A stretch of DNA of 57,745 nucleotides from Planctomycetaceae bacterium (GCA_041398825.1 JAWKTX010000023.1:1-57745), one strand, 5' to 3'; positions 1-9,979 are shown, counted from the first letter of the stretch. Notes: generated by a model not told the origin, from the letters alone. Program-made: numbers and translations.

Positions 1-78
1 ACCTGCCCGGGCGCCGGTACCGGCGCCTTCTTCAGCCTGGAACAGATTCAGGAACGCGCTGCAAAGATCGACATGTGA
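1..78 (+). CDS. C-terminal end of an unidentified protein (partial)
   Basis: Frame 1 is open from the window edge to a TGA at 76-78, giving 25 residues that end in KIDM. A Gly/Ala-rich stretch (CPGAGTGAFF) is followed by a short polar helix-like tail. That is too little to name a family. It is called as coding only because it is open to the edge and is followed by a long gene-free stretch with a hairpin. Confidence 0.4.
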   Translation, partial: TCPGAGTGAFFSLEQIQERAAKIDM

Positions 79-615
79 CCGCTTCAAGCCGGCCCCTGGC
101 TCGGAAGCCTTCGGAAGAACTCGTATTCCGGAAACTTCGCCAACTCTCCCGAGCGTTTGATTGGCCGGGGGACTTCGAGTCTCCACCGCGGTGCTCGACA
201 ATGGCCCGTCAATGGCGCCTGCTCGCGTAGCTGCGGGCGCCATTCGTTGTGTCATCCGAACATGTCGTCGCCGGATTAGCAACAATTCAACGGCCGCCGA
301 ATCACGCCGCTTCTTCAGGTGATGTTCCCGCAGGTCCGGGCTGCTGCTGCGCCCTTCCAGAAAGTCGGTCGTCTCCCCCTGAGCCGCGTGCCTTCCCGGC
401 CCCGAAATAATCGACCGCCTCAGTCCAGCCATTGAAGATACGACTTCGAACTCACTTTGAAAAAATCTCTGCGTGGCTTCTGCTGACAGTTCCGTTCTGG
501 ACGGCGGATGCTGAGGATTCAAAGACAAATCCAGCCTGACAGCCATCTTAAGAAGAAAACAGAAATATTGTCTAAGAAACCACAGGGCGGTGGGTCATCT
601 TCTATGAGAGGATGA
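79..615. other. gene-free stretch with one strong hairpin
   Basis: No convincing reading frame is visible between the partial gene and the sigma factor gene. A perfect 9-bp inverted repeat (AATGGCGCC at 211-219, GGCGCCATT at 236-244) could end transcription of the upstream gene, although no T-run follows it. The promoter of the sigma factor operon should lie in the AT-richer part around 520-600, but I cannot assign -35/-10 boxes. Confidence 0.4.
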
Positions 616-1212
616 ATGGTCTTGACTCCAACCTGCCAAACACCACAAACGGGACTTATCTTGGAACCGACTCCGCACGTCAACGACTGCCGTGCCACGG
701 GCGTGAGCGAACTCACGTTGCGGTGTTTGTTCGATTCCGAAGAAACGCCTCTGCTGCGTTATGCGTTTTCGCTGGTGGGGCGGCGAGCCGTCGCTGAAGA
801 CATTGTGCAGGAAGTGTTTCTACAGCTTCATTCGCACTGGGCTGACGTGGAATCGCCGAAAGCGTGGCTGTATCGAGCCGTGCGGAATCGAGCCTACAAC
901 CACGTCCGCGACAGTAAACGAGAAGTCCTGATCGACGTCGATTGCGATGCGCAGGCCGGTGCTTCTGAAGATGACTCGCCTTCCGCATCGCTGGAACACA
1001 TGGAAGCCGTGGCGGCTGTCAGGCAAAGTCTGGAAGACCTGGATGAATCTGATCGGCAGCTGGTTCAGCTGAAGTATTTCAAAGACCTGAAGTATCGCGA
1101 CATCAGTACTCAAACGGGCCTGAGCATCGGCAACGTCGGCTATCGACTGCACCATATTTTAAAGGAGCTGGCAGACAAACTGCGGAAGCTCGGATTCGAC
1201 GAAAAGTCATGA
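616..1212 (+). CDS. ECF-family RNA polymerase sigma factor
   Basis: 198-residue sigma-70 family regulator of the extracytoplasmic-function type, expected to direct RNA polymerase to a small regulon. Region 2 lies at about residues 38-100 (AEDIVQEVFLQLHSHW, then an AWLYRAVRNRAYNHVRD helix). Region 4 lies at about 135-192 (DESDRQLVQLKYFKDL, then a helix-turn-helix with STQTGLSIGNVGYRLHH). There is no region 3, as usual for ECF factors. The gene ends in ATGA, overlapping the start of the VWA gene by 4 nt, so the two are translationally coupled and the second product is the likely anti-sigma partner. The ATG at 616 has only a close purine stretch (GAGAGG) upstream; a GTG at 703 would keep the whole sigma domain. 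Confidence 0.9.
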   Translation: MVLTPTCQTPQTGLILEPTPHVNDCRATGVSELTLRCLFDSEETPLLRYAFSLVGRRAVAEDIVQEVFLQLHSHWADVESPKAWLYRAVRNRAYNHVRDSKREVLIDVDCDAQAGASEDDSPSASLEHMEAVAAVRQSLEDLDESDRQLVQLKYFKDLKYRDISTQTGLSIGNVGYRLHHILKELADKLRKLGFDEKS

Positions 1213-4200
1213 ACCAACAATCACACAACTCAAACATGGAAGACAACATCGAACCAGAACTGGAAGCTCGCATCATCGCTTTGGTGCTGGGTGAAGCATC
1301 CGATTTCGAATCCGAAGAACTCAATCGCCTGATTGCTCAGCGACCAGAACTGGCAGCGTTCAGGCAGCGTATGGAACGTGTTCACGGACTGCTGAGCGAA
1401 GTTGGGACAGGTGAGTTCGATGCTCCGTCGGGCGAATGGAAGCTTTCGGCAGGTAAACGCAACGCGGTGCTGGCTGCGATTCGCGGAGAAGCAACGATTC
1501 AGGCCGCAATTCAGGGAGAGAATCCGGCTGTAACTCAAGGCATGTCAGCTCGACGGCGCTGGCGATGGAAGCTGGCCGCAACGTTGGGTGGTGCCTGTCT
1601 GGCTGGATTCATTGGAGTGATGGCGTGGCCGTCGTTGTTCAATCAAAGTCCGGACGCAACATTGATTGCATCAAATCAACCCCATGCTTCGGGATCTGAA
1701 TTGCGGGGCGGTACGAATTTTACGTTTCAAGACGGTTCCATCACCAACATGGATGACTGGTACGCGAGTGATAGTCGAGAAATCTCGCCTGCCGACGCTC
1801 GCGGTTTAGGATTCGGCAAGGCATCGACGGAAGCACTGTCAGTGATTCAGAAGACGCTCGGTGCAGGGGCCACACTTCCGGGCCCCACATATCTGGACGA
1901 TGACATTCAGTATTTTGACGATGGTCCGAAATTCAAACTGAGTGATGAATCTATCGATGACGCCGATGAGCTTGCTGCCATGGCAGAGGAAAGCTCGCTG
2001 AATCTTCGAGGTGAAGTGAGCGTTCAGAAGATGCAGGATCTGGGGATTCTAATCCTGAAGGGAAACGAAGCTGACGTTGAAGAGGTAAGGTCTCTGGTGG
2101 AAAAATTGGATCAGGAACAAGCCGTTGCACACAACGATGCTGGCCCAGCGATGGACCTGAATTCCGCGGAACTCATGGCACAAAACAATACGACGTGGTT
2201 GTTCCGGAACGGAACCTCGAATCAGGAAATCATCAATCGTTTGCCTGGTAGGGAGCATGACGAGTACATCACCGATCCGCTGCGAGCGGCTGGCGCCGAA
2301 CACAAAGACGTGCCTGGGCATGATGCCGCATCCGGCACAGAAAGCATGCTGAGCGAACTAACGACGCCGGAGATTGGGCCTGTGTCCGGACTGGCGATCA
2401 CTGACGGAGGTGACCAGCCGTCCGGAGCTGCCAATGCGGACAACGAGTTCGCACGCATTGCAGGTCCGATCGCCCAATCGCTCGGGGGAGCGGTGACGCC
2501 CGAGACTGAATCGGCATCCGGACTTCAAGCCGGCGACGGGCTTGCACTGCTTTACGAAAGTGAATCGAAGTGGGGACGGCAAAGTGAATCGCAAGGGGAT
2601 CCAGCTGTTGCTTTGAATCAATCGCCGATCATTGAAGGCTTTAACGACAAGGCGACCGTGACTCGAAACAGGGAATCGCAAACAGTGGATCCTGCCATGG
2701 ATCGTTTCCGGTTTGATTCAGGAAAACAGAGTAACACCTCCGGATCGCCGGCCACTTCTCACTTCAACTCGAATGGTGAACAGCCGGGCGTTGGGCAATA
2801 CAACTTCCAGGTTATTCCACAAACTGAAGCGAACTCCAGCCAGGAAGAAGGAAGCACCGTGCGTGCGATCGAACTGCAACACGGTTCGCCAGCTGAACTG
2901 CTGAGTAGACTCGGTGACACGTTCAGTCGCGGAGAAGCGGCTATGGAAAATGAGCCGTCGCCCCATCCTTTCGCCGTTGATGCTTCTGAAGTCGACGCTG
3001 AGAAGAAGGATGTGGTGGAATACTTAGGCCGAGCGGGCGGGCCGACAGAGTCCATAGGTGCAGAGCCACAGGTTGTCATTCCGTCCTTCTCGGGCACTAC
3101 GGCGATTCCCGACCTTCAACAGCAACCTGAAGCTCAACCGCATCTCTTTTTCACGTGGCGATCTCCCGCTGATTTTGGTGTCGCAGAGGCTGAAGAGCTG
3201 AAGCCTGTTCTACCCGAAGCACTAATTGCGGAGGAGAAGGCAAAGCTGGAGCAGCAGATTCAACAGAACGAGCGGATCGGCGAAAGAGCAAAAGGACTCT
3301 CCACACTGAACGCCATTGACCAAACCATAGCGTCATCGATTCATGACTATGCGTTGCTTGGCGCAACGTCATGGTCAGAATTAGCGGCGCGTCGGGATGG
3401 CAGTACAAAAGTACCGACTTCAGCTCTGTCTAAAGCAACTTCTGTTGCCAGCCTCAGCGAAAAGACAGCAGCAGAAGACGCCTTCTCCACCTTCTCTCTG
3501 CATGTCAGCGACGTATCGTTCAAGCTGGCAATGGCGGCTCTTGGCAAGGGCGAATGGCCGGAGGCGGCGAAGGTTCGGATTGAAGAATTCGTCAATGCTT
3601 TCGATTATGGCGATCCCATGCCAGCCAACGGTGAAAAGGTGGCATGTGCCATTGAACAGTCGATTCATCCGTTCGTGCAACAGCGAAACCTGCTACGAGT
3701 TTCCATGAGAACCGCAGCGGCTGGGCGAGCCAGTCAGACTCCGCTGCGATTGACGTTCGTGCTGGATAATTCCGGTTCGATGGAACGCATCGATCGACAG
3801 CAAACGGTTCGTCGAGCGTTCGCGATGCTGGCTCAGCAGTTGACGCCCGTCGATCAGGTCACGCTGATTAGTTTCGCTCGCCAGCCTCGACTGCTGGCCG
3901 ACAAAGTGGCTGGTGCCGATGCGGGCAAGCTGGTGGGGCTCATCGACGAACTGCCCAGCGAAGGCGGCACCAACATCGAAGCGGCTTTGCAGCTGGCCTT
4001 CGAAAAGGCTCGGGAGCAACAGACGTCCAGTGCTCAGAACCGCATCATTCTGCTGACCGATGGGGCCGTCAACCTGGGCAATGCCAACCCGGCAAGCCTG
4101 TCGCAGATGGTGACTGCCATGAGAAACTCGGGCATCGCCTTTGACGCGGCCGGAATCAGTGCCGACGGGCTGAACGACGAAGTTCTGGAAGCGTTAGCTC

Positions 4201-4784
4201 GCCAGGGCGACGGTCGTTACTACCTGCTGGATTCGCTGGAAGCTGCCGACGACGGCTTTGCCAAACAGATCGCCGGTTCTCTGCGACCTTCTGCGAAGAA
4301 CGTCAAGGTGCAGGTGGAATTCAATCCGAAACGAGTCGGCCGTTACAAACTGCTGGGCTTTGAAAAACACATCCTGAAAAAGGAAGACTTCCGCAACGAC
4401 AAAGTCGACGCCGCGGAAATGGCCGCGGCCGAAGCGGGAGTCGCCATGTATCAATTCGAAGCGTTGCCCGATGGTGAAGGCGATGTCGGTTCGGTGTCGG
4501 TGAGGTTTCAGGATTTGTCGACGGGAGAAATGGTCGAAAACCGCTGGCCCATTCCGTACGAAGCCGATGCAGCTCGCCCTGATCAGGCCGCAGGCTCACT
4601 TCGCGTCGCCACAAGTGCCGCGATGCTGGCGGCGAAGCTGCGAGGTGAACCGTTGGGCGAATCGGTCGACCTTCAGGTGCTGTCCGGGCTGCTGTCCGGA
4701 CTGCCGGAACCGTTCCGCAACGATACACGAGTGCTGCAACTGCAGCAGATGATTGAACAAGCGAGACAGTTAAGTAGGAAGTAG
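1209..4784 (+). CDS. membrane-anchored VWA-domain protein, putative anti-sigma factor
   Basis: 1191 residues. The N-terminal 115 residues are cytoplasmic and anti-sigma-like by position, followed by one membrane segment at about 121-140. A long, low-complexity exported region follows. It contains two stretches that resemble secretin N-type modules (about 265-303, with QDLGILILKGNEADVEEV, and a second near 565). The C-terminal half resembles YfbK-type proteins: a conserved leader (FSLHVSDVSFKLAMAAL), then a von Willebrand A domain with an intact metal site (D853-N-S-G-S857, a GGTN threonine, a later LLTDG aspartate), then the DUF3520-like tail. The 4-nt overlap with the ECF gene supports a sigma/anti-sigma pair in which an extracytoplasmic metal-dependent adhesion domain senses the signal. 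No zinc-binding anti-sigma motif is seen. The family is clear; the anti-sigma role is inferred from gene order and topology. Confidence 0.8.
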   Translation: MNQQSHNSNMEDNIEPELEARIIALVLGEASDFESEELNRLIAQRPELAAFRQRMERVHGLLSEVGTGEFDAPSGEWKLSAGKRNAVLAAIRGEATIQAAIQGENPAVTQGMSARRRWRWKLAATLGGACLAGFIGVMAWPSLFNQSPDATLIASNQPHASGSELRGGTNFTFQDGSITNMDDWYASDSREISPADARGLGFGKASTEALSVIQKTLGAGATLPGPTYLDDDIQYFDDGPKFKLSDESIDDADELAAMAEESSLNLRGEVSVQKMQDLGILILKGNEADVEEVRSLVEKLDQEQAVAHNDAGPAMDLNSAELMAQNNTTWLFRNGTSNQEIINRLPGREHDEYITDPLRAAGAEHKDVPGHDAASGTESMLSELTTPEIGPVSGLAITDGGDQPSGAANADNEFARIAGPIAQSLGGAVTPETESASGLQAGDGLALLYESESKWGRQSESQGDPAVALNQSPIIEGFNDKATVTRNRESQTVDPAMDRFRFDSGKQSNTSGSPATSHFNSNGEQPGVGQYNFQVIPQTEANSSQEEGSTVRAIELQHGSPAELLSRLGDTFSRGEAAMENEPSPHPFAVDASEVDAEKKDVVEYLGRAGGPTESIGAEPQVVIPSFSGTTAIPDLQQQPEAQPHLFFTWRSPADFGVAEAEELKPVLPEALIAEEKAKLEQQIQQNERIGERAKGLSTLNAIDQTIASSIHDYALLGATSWSELAARRDGSTKVPTSALSKATSVASLSEKTAAEDAFSTFSLHVSDVSFKLAMAALGKGEWPEAAKVRIEEFVNAFDYGDPMPANGEKVACAIEQSIHPFVQQRNLLRVSMRTAAAGRASQTPLRLTFVLDNSGSMERIDRQQTVRRAFAMLAQQLTPVDQVTLISFARQPRLLADKVAGADAGKLVGLIDELPSEGGTNIEAALQLAFEKAREQQTSSAQNRIILLTDGAVNLGNANPASLSQMVTAMRNSGIAFDAAGISADGLNDEVLEALARQGDGRYYLLDSLEAADDGFAKQIAGSLRPSAKNVKVQVEFNPKRVGRYKLLGFEKHILKKEDFRNDKVDAAEMAAAEAGVAMYQFEALPDGEGDVGSVSVRFQDLSTGEMVENRWPIPYEADAARPDQAAGSLRVATSAAMLAAKLRGEPLGESVDLQVLSGLLSGLPEPFRNDTRVLQLQQMIEQARQLSRK

Positions 4785-4800
4785 AGGGAGGCCGGGCCAG

Positions 4801-4867
4801 GGAACGCAGTGAGGATGTTCCGGCAGTGTATTGAATAACAGATCTGCAAATGCCGGAACTGCGTTCC
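4801..4867. other. nested long hairpin between genes
   Basis: An outer 10-bp arm (GGAACGCAGT 4801-4810 with ACTGCGTTCC 4858-4867) and an inner 9-bp arm (GTTCCGGCA 4817-4825 with TGCCGGAAC 4851-4859) share two bases, so the two stems are alternatives or partly nested. It starts 16 nt after the VWA gene stop. It could be a transcription attenuator or terminator (no T-run) or a decayed mobile repeat. Confidence 0.5.
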
Positions 4868-4915
4868 GCTTGATTCGGCCTGCTGAACCAAACCTCTTGT
4901 GTTCACGGGGCTCAC

Positions 4916-5012
4916 AGCCTGTTGAAAAACGGGACTGGCTCAAGCAGGAAACCTTACAACACGACGGTTTCCAGCCGTCCTGAGTGCCTGTTCCGGTTTT
5001 CAACGGACAGCT
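4916..5012 (+). repeat. dispersed 97-bp palindromic repeat, copy 1
   Basis: Imperfect palindrome starting AGCCTGTTGAAAAACGGGAC and ending TTTTCAACGGACAGCT. Related copies lie at 12476-12616, 40631-40728 and, inverted, 47653-47750. The interior is also conserved (AGCAGGA, AACACGACGGTTTCCAG, CGTCCTG). Its position in intergenic space only and its palindromic ends suggest a MITE- or REP-like mobile repeat. It occupies most of the gap before the giant exported protein gene. Confidence 0.7.
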
Positions 5013-5123
5013 AAGCCCGAAATGAAGAGCAACATCTGAGATCCTTGAATAACAAAGATGTACGCCGGAACACGCCGGTTGTGTCGTTGGCCTGAACCGC
5101 AGTCATTGAAGAAATAGAATTCT

Positions 5124-8100
5124 ATGAGCACAACTTCACTCTCCACGCCGGGCAATTTCCTTCGCCGTTTTGCGAGCCTGGCCGCGTTGATGCTTATCAC
5201 TCTCATTACCATTCCAGGCTACGCACAGGACGAACCTGCGGAAACGCCTGCCGATGCTGTTCAGGCGGTGACCGCAGACGTGGGTGCAAACGATGAAACG
5301 CCCGCTCAGCCTGCGGAAAAAACGGCAACTGACGAACCGGAAACGGGCGACGAAACCACTCCCGCCCCCAAGCCTGCGGAATCACTGCAGACGCCCCCCC
5401 CAACCGGCGCGACCATCGGGACGTCAACCTCAGACGACGGAGCACGTACAATCATCATTCAGGGCCCGCCGGCCATTCCAGATCCGGCGTTGTTCTATTC
5501 GGCGATCGCCAAAGCGACGGCCAATGTCGGAATGGACCACATCGAACAATCCATCGATGTGACTCTGAAGATCGTGCAGGGCAAAGCGACAACTGTTTCG
5601 TTGGGAATCAACGGCACGGATGCAGTGCTTGATGTGGCTGGAGACAATCTCAAGGCGTGGTCAGTGCGGCAGCAGGGAAACAATCGGTTTTTGGACCTGA
5701 CGGTTCGCGACGCGGACAAACGCCTGATCGTGAAGGTCAATCTTCGTTCAGCGAAGTACGACTTAAAACAACCCGTAGCTATCGAACTCACACATCTCAC
5801 GCCGGGCGATGCCCTGGGTTTTGACAGCGTTGTCAACGTGCAGTATGCAGCGGAAATCGAAGCTGCAGTGACAGATGTTACCGGGTTTGCTCCGCTGGAT
5901 TCGTCGGATGGCATTAGTCGGTTTCAGTCGCCGACCGGTGGACAAATCAAGCTGCTGCTGAACAAAGCGGGAGCTTCTCCCGCCGCCGTCGAACTGACGA
6001 ACACGACTCTAAGGGGCGACGTACACGCCAATGGAAATTCAATTCTGTTTCAGTTTTCGGGCACGGCCAACGTAACGGAAGCCAATGCCGAGATCACCAT
6101 TCTTTCGGGCAACGCGGCCGTCACAGAAGTGCCAACCAACGACAATTACAGGTTGCGTCTGACGACCAACGAAAACCAAACCGTGTACAAACTGGTGTTT
6201 CCGGAAGCGGGCACGTTCGCCGTGTCGCTGGAGTTCGTTGCGGCAGTGTCATCGTCCACCGGCAACGTTCGCAGCATGGACTTCACCATCGGTGCCAGTG
6301 CCGTGGTGCCGTTGACACTGAGCGGGCTGGACCCGGACCTTGACTTCCATCGAGACCAGGAATCCGTCGTTCCTTTGCACAACGACAACAACTGGGTGGG
6401 ATTTCTGCCGGCAACAGGTCGAGCCAAACTATCGTGGAAGACGGCTCGCAAAACGGGCGATGGCAAGCTGTTCTTTTCAACCACGGGAACCATTGAAGCT
6501 CAGGTCGGAGCTGGTTTGCTGCGTCAAGATCATCAAATCGACTATCAGGTTTTGCAGGGCGAACTCACATCGTTCAAAATTCTACTGCAGGGGCCGGGGG
6601 AAATTCTTGACGTGGCTGGCCCCAATATCGTCGGCTGGACGGTCACCAATCAGGGCGACGATCGTCTGCTGGAAGCAACGCTCAGCCAGCCAATCACCGG
6701 TACCAGTCAGATCAAAGTTCGCAGCCAAACAGCGCTGGGGGCGTTTCCGGTGCGAGTCGAAGGATTGCGGTTAGTGCCCATCGGCGCCATCCGTCATTCT
6801 GGTTTTCTGCGGATCACAAACGCTGGTTCCGTCCGGTTGGAACCAACGGAACTCAGCGGGCTGACTCAGCTGTCCCCCGAACAATTCCCCGGCGACGCCA
6901 TCGAGGCACGTCAGATTTTCGTGTATCGCTTTCCGGCCGCCGATCACGCGTTCTCAGTCGCCGCCGATCGCATCGAACCGGAAGTCAATGTGTCGCAGCT
7001 GGTCTTGTATCAGCTGGGCGAAACGGATCGAGTCATCACAGCGGACATCGAACTTGATATCCGAGAAGCCGCGATACGCGAATGGAGTTTCGGCATTCCC
7101 GAAGATTATTCAGTGGTGTCCGTCACAGGAGCCAGCGTGGTCGACTACATCGTCGCTTCAACTGTTGCCGATGGTCGCCGCATTTTGAAAGTGATCTTTG
7201 GTAAAGACATTGCCGGGCGACAACTGGTGACTCTGAATCTGGAGAAGAGTGAAGTTGCCGCCGCGGGCAACTGGGTTCTGCAACGTATCGAATATCCAGA
7301 AGCGAAGACCGTGCGAGGTGCCATCGGAGTTGTCGGGGCGCCTGGTTTTCGAGTCGGCGTGGGACAGACGGATTTGCTGGTGGAAAAGCCGTTGTCGTAC
7401 TTTCCGAAACCGTCGGCTCAACTGCAGCAGGCATTTCGAATTCGTGAACCAGGCTGGTCGGCCACCATGCAGATCGAATTGCTCGACCGCAGCGTGCAGT
7501 CAGACGTGTTTCATCTGTATTCGCTGAGCCAGGAAACGGTTTACGGCAGTGCCCTGATCAACTACTTCGTCACGGGAGCTCCGGTTTCGGAATGGCGAGT
7601 CACCGTGCCCGAAACCATGGGAAACGTGATGGTCGACGGCCAGGACGTGCGAACATGGCGAAGAGAATCTGACACGCTGATTGTGTCTCTGCATCAGCCC
7701 GTGATGGGAGCGTACACATTGCTGGTGACGTTTGAAGAAAAGCCCGACAAAACGAACAGCACGTTTCAGGCTGGCCAGGTTATTCCGGCAGGCGTGCAGG
7801 GCGAACGAGGCTATATTCAGGTGGTCAGCCCGATGCAGGTGGAAATCGAAACCGTTTCGATGACCGACGACATGCTGAAACTTGATCCTCTGGAACTGCC
7901 GGCCGAATTCCGCCTGCTGAGCACCGCTCCGCCGCTGGGAACGTGGCAGTACACCAGTCGCCCGTTTAATTTGAATTTGAAAGTCAGCTGGTTCGAACCG
8001 GGGACAACCGTGGATCAGGTGGTGGAATTTTCAGAAGCCAACAGCCGAGTTTCTCAGGACGGCGAACTGGTGACGGATGTTCTGTACTACGTCAAATCGC

Positions 8101-9017
8101 GAGGCCAGCGAACATTGCGAATTCAAATTCCCGCCGACCCAGTTCGCTTGTGGGCAGTGTCCGTCAACGGCCAGCCCGTGACAGCTCGTCAGGCCGAAGA
8201 CGCCACCTTGATTCCCTTGCCAGGTGGTACCGATCCTAACATTCCCATCGAAGTCCGCTTGCGTCTGGGCAAACCCACAGTGAAAGGTTCGCAACCGAAA
8301 CTCACCCTGCCCGTCGTCTTCGCACCAGTGCTGAAGACTCAATGGGACATCAGCGGCGACGAACATCACGTGCTGGTGCCAGGCAACGGAACAGTCAAGC
8401 CGCCCGTCCCCGTGTTGCGGCCGTCAGGTTTTGAATGGGTGGCTCAGCAAGGAATCGTATCGCTGTTGATCATCGGTTTGCTGGCGTGCATTGGGATCTG
8501 GATGCGAAACAGATCGGCCGCATGGCGACTGCTGGGTCTTGTGATTTTGGGGGCCGCCATCTTTATGTCCTACACAGCCGCCAACACCGCGTATTCGCAA
8601 ATCAAAGGCCCGGAACCATTGCAGCTGAGTCTGCCAATTCTGGCGGCCGGCGAAACGGTTGAACTTCAGGTCAGCAGCATGCCTCTGTGGCAAGTCAATC
8701 TGTCATGGATCGGCCTGGCTGCAACACTGGCTGGCATCGCGCTGCTTGCGTTGTCGTTCCGAAAGTCTGCGACATCGAGCAGGATGATGCTGCGTTGTGT
8801 CGGCATGCTGGCGATTGCGATAGGCGTGTTGTTGCAGGGCGATTCGGCCACATGGTTCTATGGACTGCTGGGTGTCACGATGTTGCTTCTGTTCGTGCGA
8901 CCAGCCTACGCCGGGTTTCGCGATTTTGGCCGCTGGATTAGTGGCACGTTTGGTCGTTGGAAAGCAAACAGAAAAGCAGAACACGAAAACGTAAACCCAG
9001 AAGCGGGGACGGCGTGA
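5124..9017 (+). CDS. giant exported membrane-anchored protein of unknown function
   Basis: 1297 residues. A signal peptide ends near residue 34 (IPGYA-Q), followed by a Pro/Thr/Glu/Ala-rich linker. Then comes a long beta-rich region with a repeated module: GDNLKAWSV...NRFLDLTV near 170-200 and GPNIVGWTV...DRLLEATL near 500-525. The C-terminus (about 1110-1280) holds roughly five hydrophobic segments and a basic tail. The protein therefore appears to have a large extracytoplasmic part held by a C-terminal membrane bundle. I do not recognise a named family. The downstream frameshifted gene looks like a paralogue, and the ECF/VWA pair lies immediately upstream, so a sigma-controlled envelope system is plausible but inferred. 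The ATG at 5124 is chosen because the signal peptide follows it directly; the SD is weak. Confidence 0.75.
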   Translation: MSTTSLSTPGNFLRRFASLAALMLITLITIPGYAQDEPAETPADAVQAVTADVGANDETPAQPAEKTATDEPETGDETTPAPKPAESLQTPPPTGATIGTSTSDDGARTIIIQGPPAIPDPALFYSAIAKATANVGMDHIEQSIDVTLKIVQGKATTVSLGINGTDAVLDVAGDNLKAWSVRQQGNNRFLDLTVRDADKRLIVKVNLRSAKYDLKQPVAIELTHLTPGDALGFDSVVNVQYAAEIEAAVTDVTGFAPLDSSDGISRFQSPTGGQIKLLLNKAGASPAAVELTNTTLRGDVHANGNSILFQFSGTANVTEANAEITILSGNAAVTEVPTNDNYRLRLTTNENQTVYKLVFPEAGTFAVSLEFVAAVSSSTGNVRSMDFTIGASAVVPLTLSGLDPDLDFHRDQESVVPLHNDNNWVGFLPATGRAKLSWKTARKTGDGKLFFSTTGTIEAQVGAGLLRQDHQIDYQVLQGELTSFKILLQGPGEILDVAGPNIVGWTVTNQGDDRLLEATLSQPITGTSQIKVRSQTALGAFPVRVEGLRLVPIGAIRHSGFLRITNAGSVRLEPTELSGLTQLSPEQFPGDAIEARQIFVYRFPAADHAFSVAADRIEPEVNVSQLVLYQLGETDRVITADIELDIREAAIREWSFGIPEDYSVVSVTGASVVDYIVASTVADGRRILKVIFGKDIAGRQLVTLNLEKSEVAAAGNWVLQRIEYPEAKTVRGAIGVVGAPGFRVGVGQTDLLVEKPLSYFPKPSAQLQQAFRIREPGWSATMQIELLDRSVQSDVFHLYSLSQETVYGSALINYFVTGAPVSEWRVTVPETMGNVMVDGQDVRTWRRESDTLIVSLHQPVMGAYTLLVTFEEKPDKTNSTFQAGQVIPAGVQGERGYIQVVSPMQVEIETVSMTDDMLKLDPLELPAEFRLLSTAPPLGTWQYTSRPFNLNLKVSWFEPGTTVDQVVEFSEANSRVSQDGELVTDVLYYVKSRGQRTLRIQIPADPVRLWAVSVNGQPVTARQAEDATLIPLPGGTDPNIPIEVRLRLGKPTVKGSQPKLTLPVVFAPVLKTQWDISGDEHHVLVPGNGTVKPPVPVLRPSGFEWVAQQGIVSLLIIGLLACIGIWMRNRSAAWRLLGLVILGAAIFMSYTAANTAYSQIKGPEPLQLSLPILAAGETVELQVSSMPLWQVNLSWIGLAATLAGIALLALSFRKSATSSRMMLRCVGMLAIAIGVLLQGDSATWFYGLLGVTMLLLFVRPAYAGFRDFGRWISGTFGRWKANRKAEHENVNPEAGTA

Positions 9018-9114
9018 TGAACTTCAGTCCGCCACCGAGTCGACCTCGGTGGAATCGGGTTTCTGCACTACCGAAAAACCGAACGAGTTCAGTAGTAGGG
9101 CAAAGGCCTGATAA

Positions 9115-9135
9115 CCACTGGAATAAAGCCAGTGG
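9115..9135. other. short perfect hairpin upstream of the second giant gene
   Basis: CCACTGG (9115-9121) and CCAGTGG (9129-9135) form a 7-bp stem with a 7-nt A-rich loop, 50 nt before the chosen start at 9185. It may shape the leader of the downstream transcript. No T-run follows, so it is not a typical terminator. Confidence 0.4.
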
Positions 9136-9184
9136 CATAGAAATGAAAAGCTCGGCGTCGAACACTGTTTACAAGGCTTCAGCC

Positions 9185-9979
9185 ATGCCACTATCGAATA
9201 CGACCCCCGCATCACGCACAATTGCCACCGTGATCGCGTTCCTTGCCATCACCCTGTCGTCCACATCGTTCGCCGGGCCACCCAACGGCTTTAACGCGGC
9301 CGATTCCATCACGCAGCAATGGAACATCACTCGGACCGACGCGAGGCTGAAGGCCACGAGCTCAATCATCGTGACCGGTCAACCAGGCGATCAATTCACG
9401 CTGCTGAAATCGCCCGCCGTTCTGACGAACTTCAACGGCGAAGGCTTGCGACTGACCAAACACGACATCCCCAACGAAGGGCTAAGCTACGTCATCAGCA
9501 TTCCTCTGGCGAACCAGGCAATCGCCAAAACTTTCACGGCCACGTTCGAATACCAACTGGAAGCCATCAACCTGGACGACGTTCCGGTGCTCACAGGTTC
9601 AGCAGCCGTTCAACAAATCGACCTCACTTACGACGAGGCGGGCTGGGATATTGTCGGATCGACGGCGGTGCGAATCGAACAGCTCGAAGCCGACGAAAGC
9701 TCAACCAAAGCCAAAGTGCTGCTTGGCCCCGGCAAAGGCAGCCTTGCGTTGAAGCCCAGAGTTCGCGATGTGTCGTCCGAGAAAACTCAGTTCTTTGTCG
9801 AAGCGTCGAATTTGTTTCTGCCCGGCCCCGGAGTCGTTGACGGCCGCCACCGTTTGAACATCCGCACGTCGCAGGGACAGGTCAGCGAACTCAACGTGCT
9901 TATTCCGCAGGGCTCACCGTCAGTTCGGTCAGCGGTCCGGTCGGTTCGTGGCAGTTCGACGCCGATAGTGGCGGGCTGA
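9185..9979 (+). CDS. N-terminal part of a second giant exported protein (frameshifted gene)
   Basis: The ATG at 9185 has an AAGG eight bases upstream and is followed by a signal peptide (TVIAFLAITLSSTSFA). An in-frame ATG at 9144 is the alternative. The product reads as a beta-rich exported protein up to ELNVLIPQG near 9913, then runs into 22 unrelated residues and stops at 9979. In the frame used by the next entry the sequence continues sensibly from 9913 (LTVSSVSGPVGSWQFD), so one base is missing in GG|CTC relative to a single reading frame. This is either a real inactivating mutation or a sequencing error; no slippery heptamer is visible. Together with the next entry it would form a protein of about 1090 residues. 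Confidence 0.7.
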   Translation: MPLSNTTPASRTIATVIAFLAITLSSTSFAGPPNGFNAADSITQQWNITRTDARLKATSSIIVTGQPGDQFTLLKSPAVLTNFNGEGLRLTKHDIPNEGLSYVISIPLANQAIAKTFTATFEYQLEAINLDDVPVLTGSAAVQQIDLTYDEAGWDIVGSTAVRIEQLEADESSTKAKVLLGPGKGSLALKPRVRDVSSEKTQFFVEASNLFLPGPGVVDGRHRLNIRTSQGQVSELNVLIPQGSPSVRSAVRSVRGSSTPIVAG

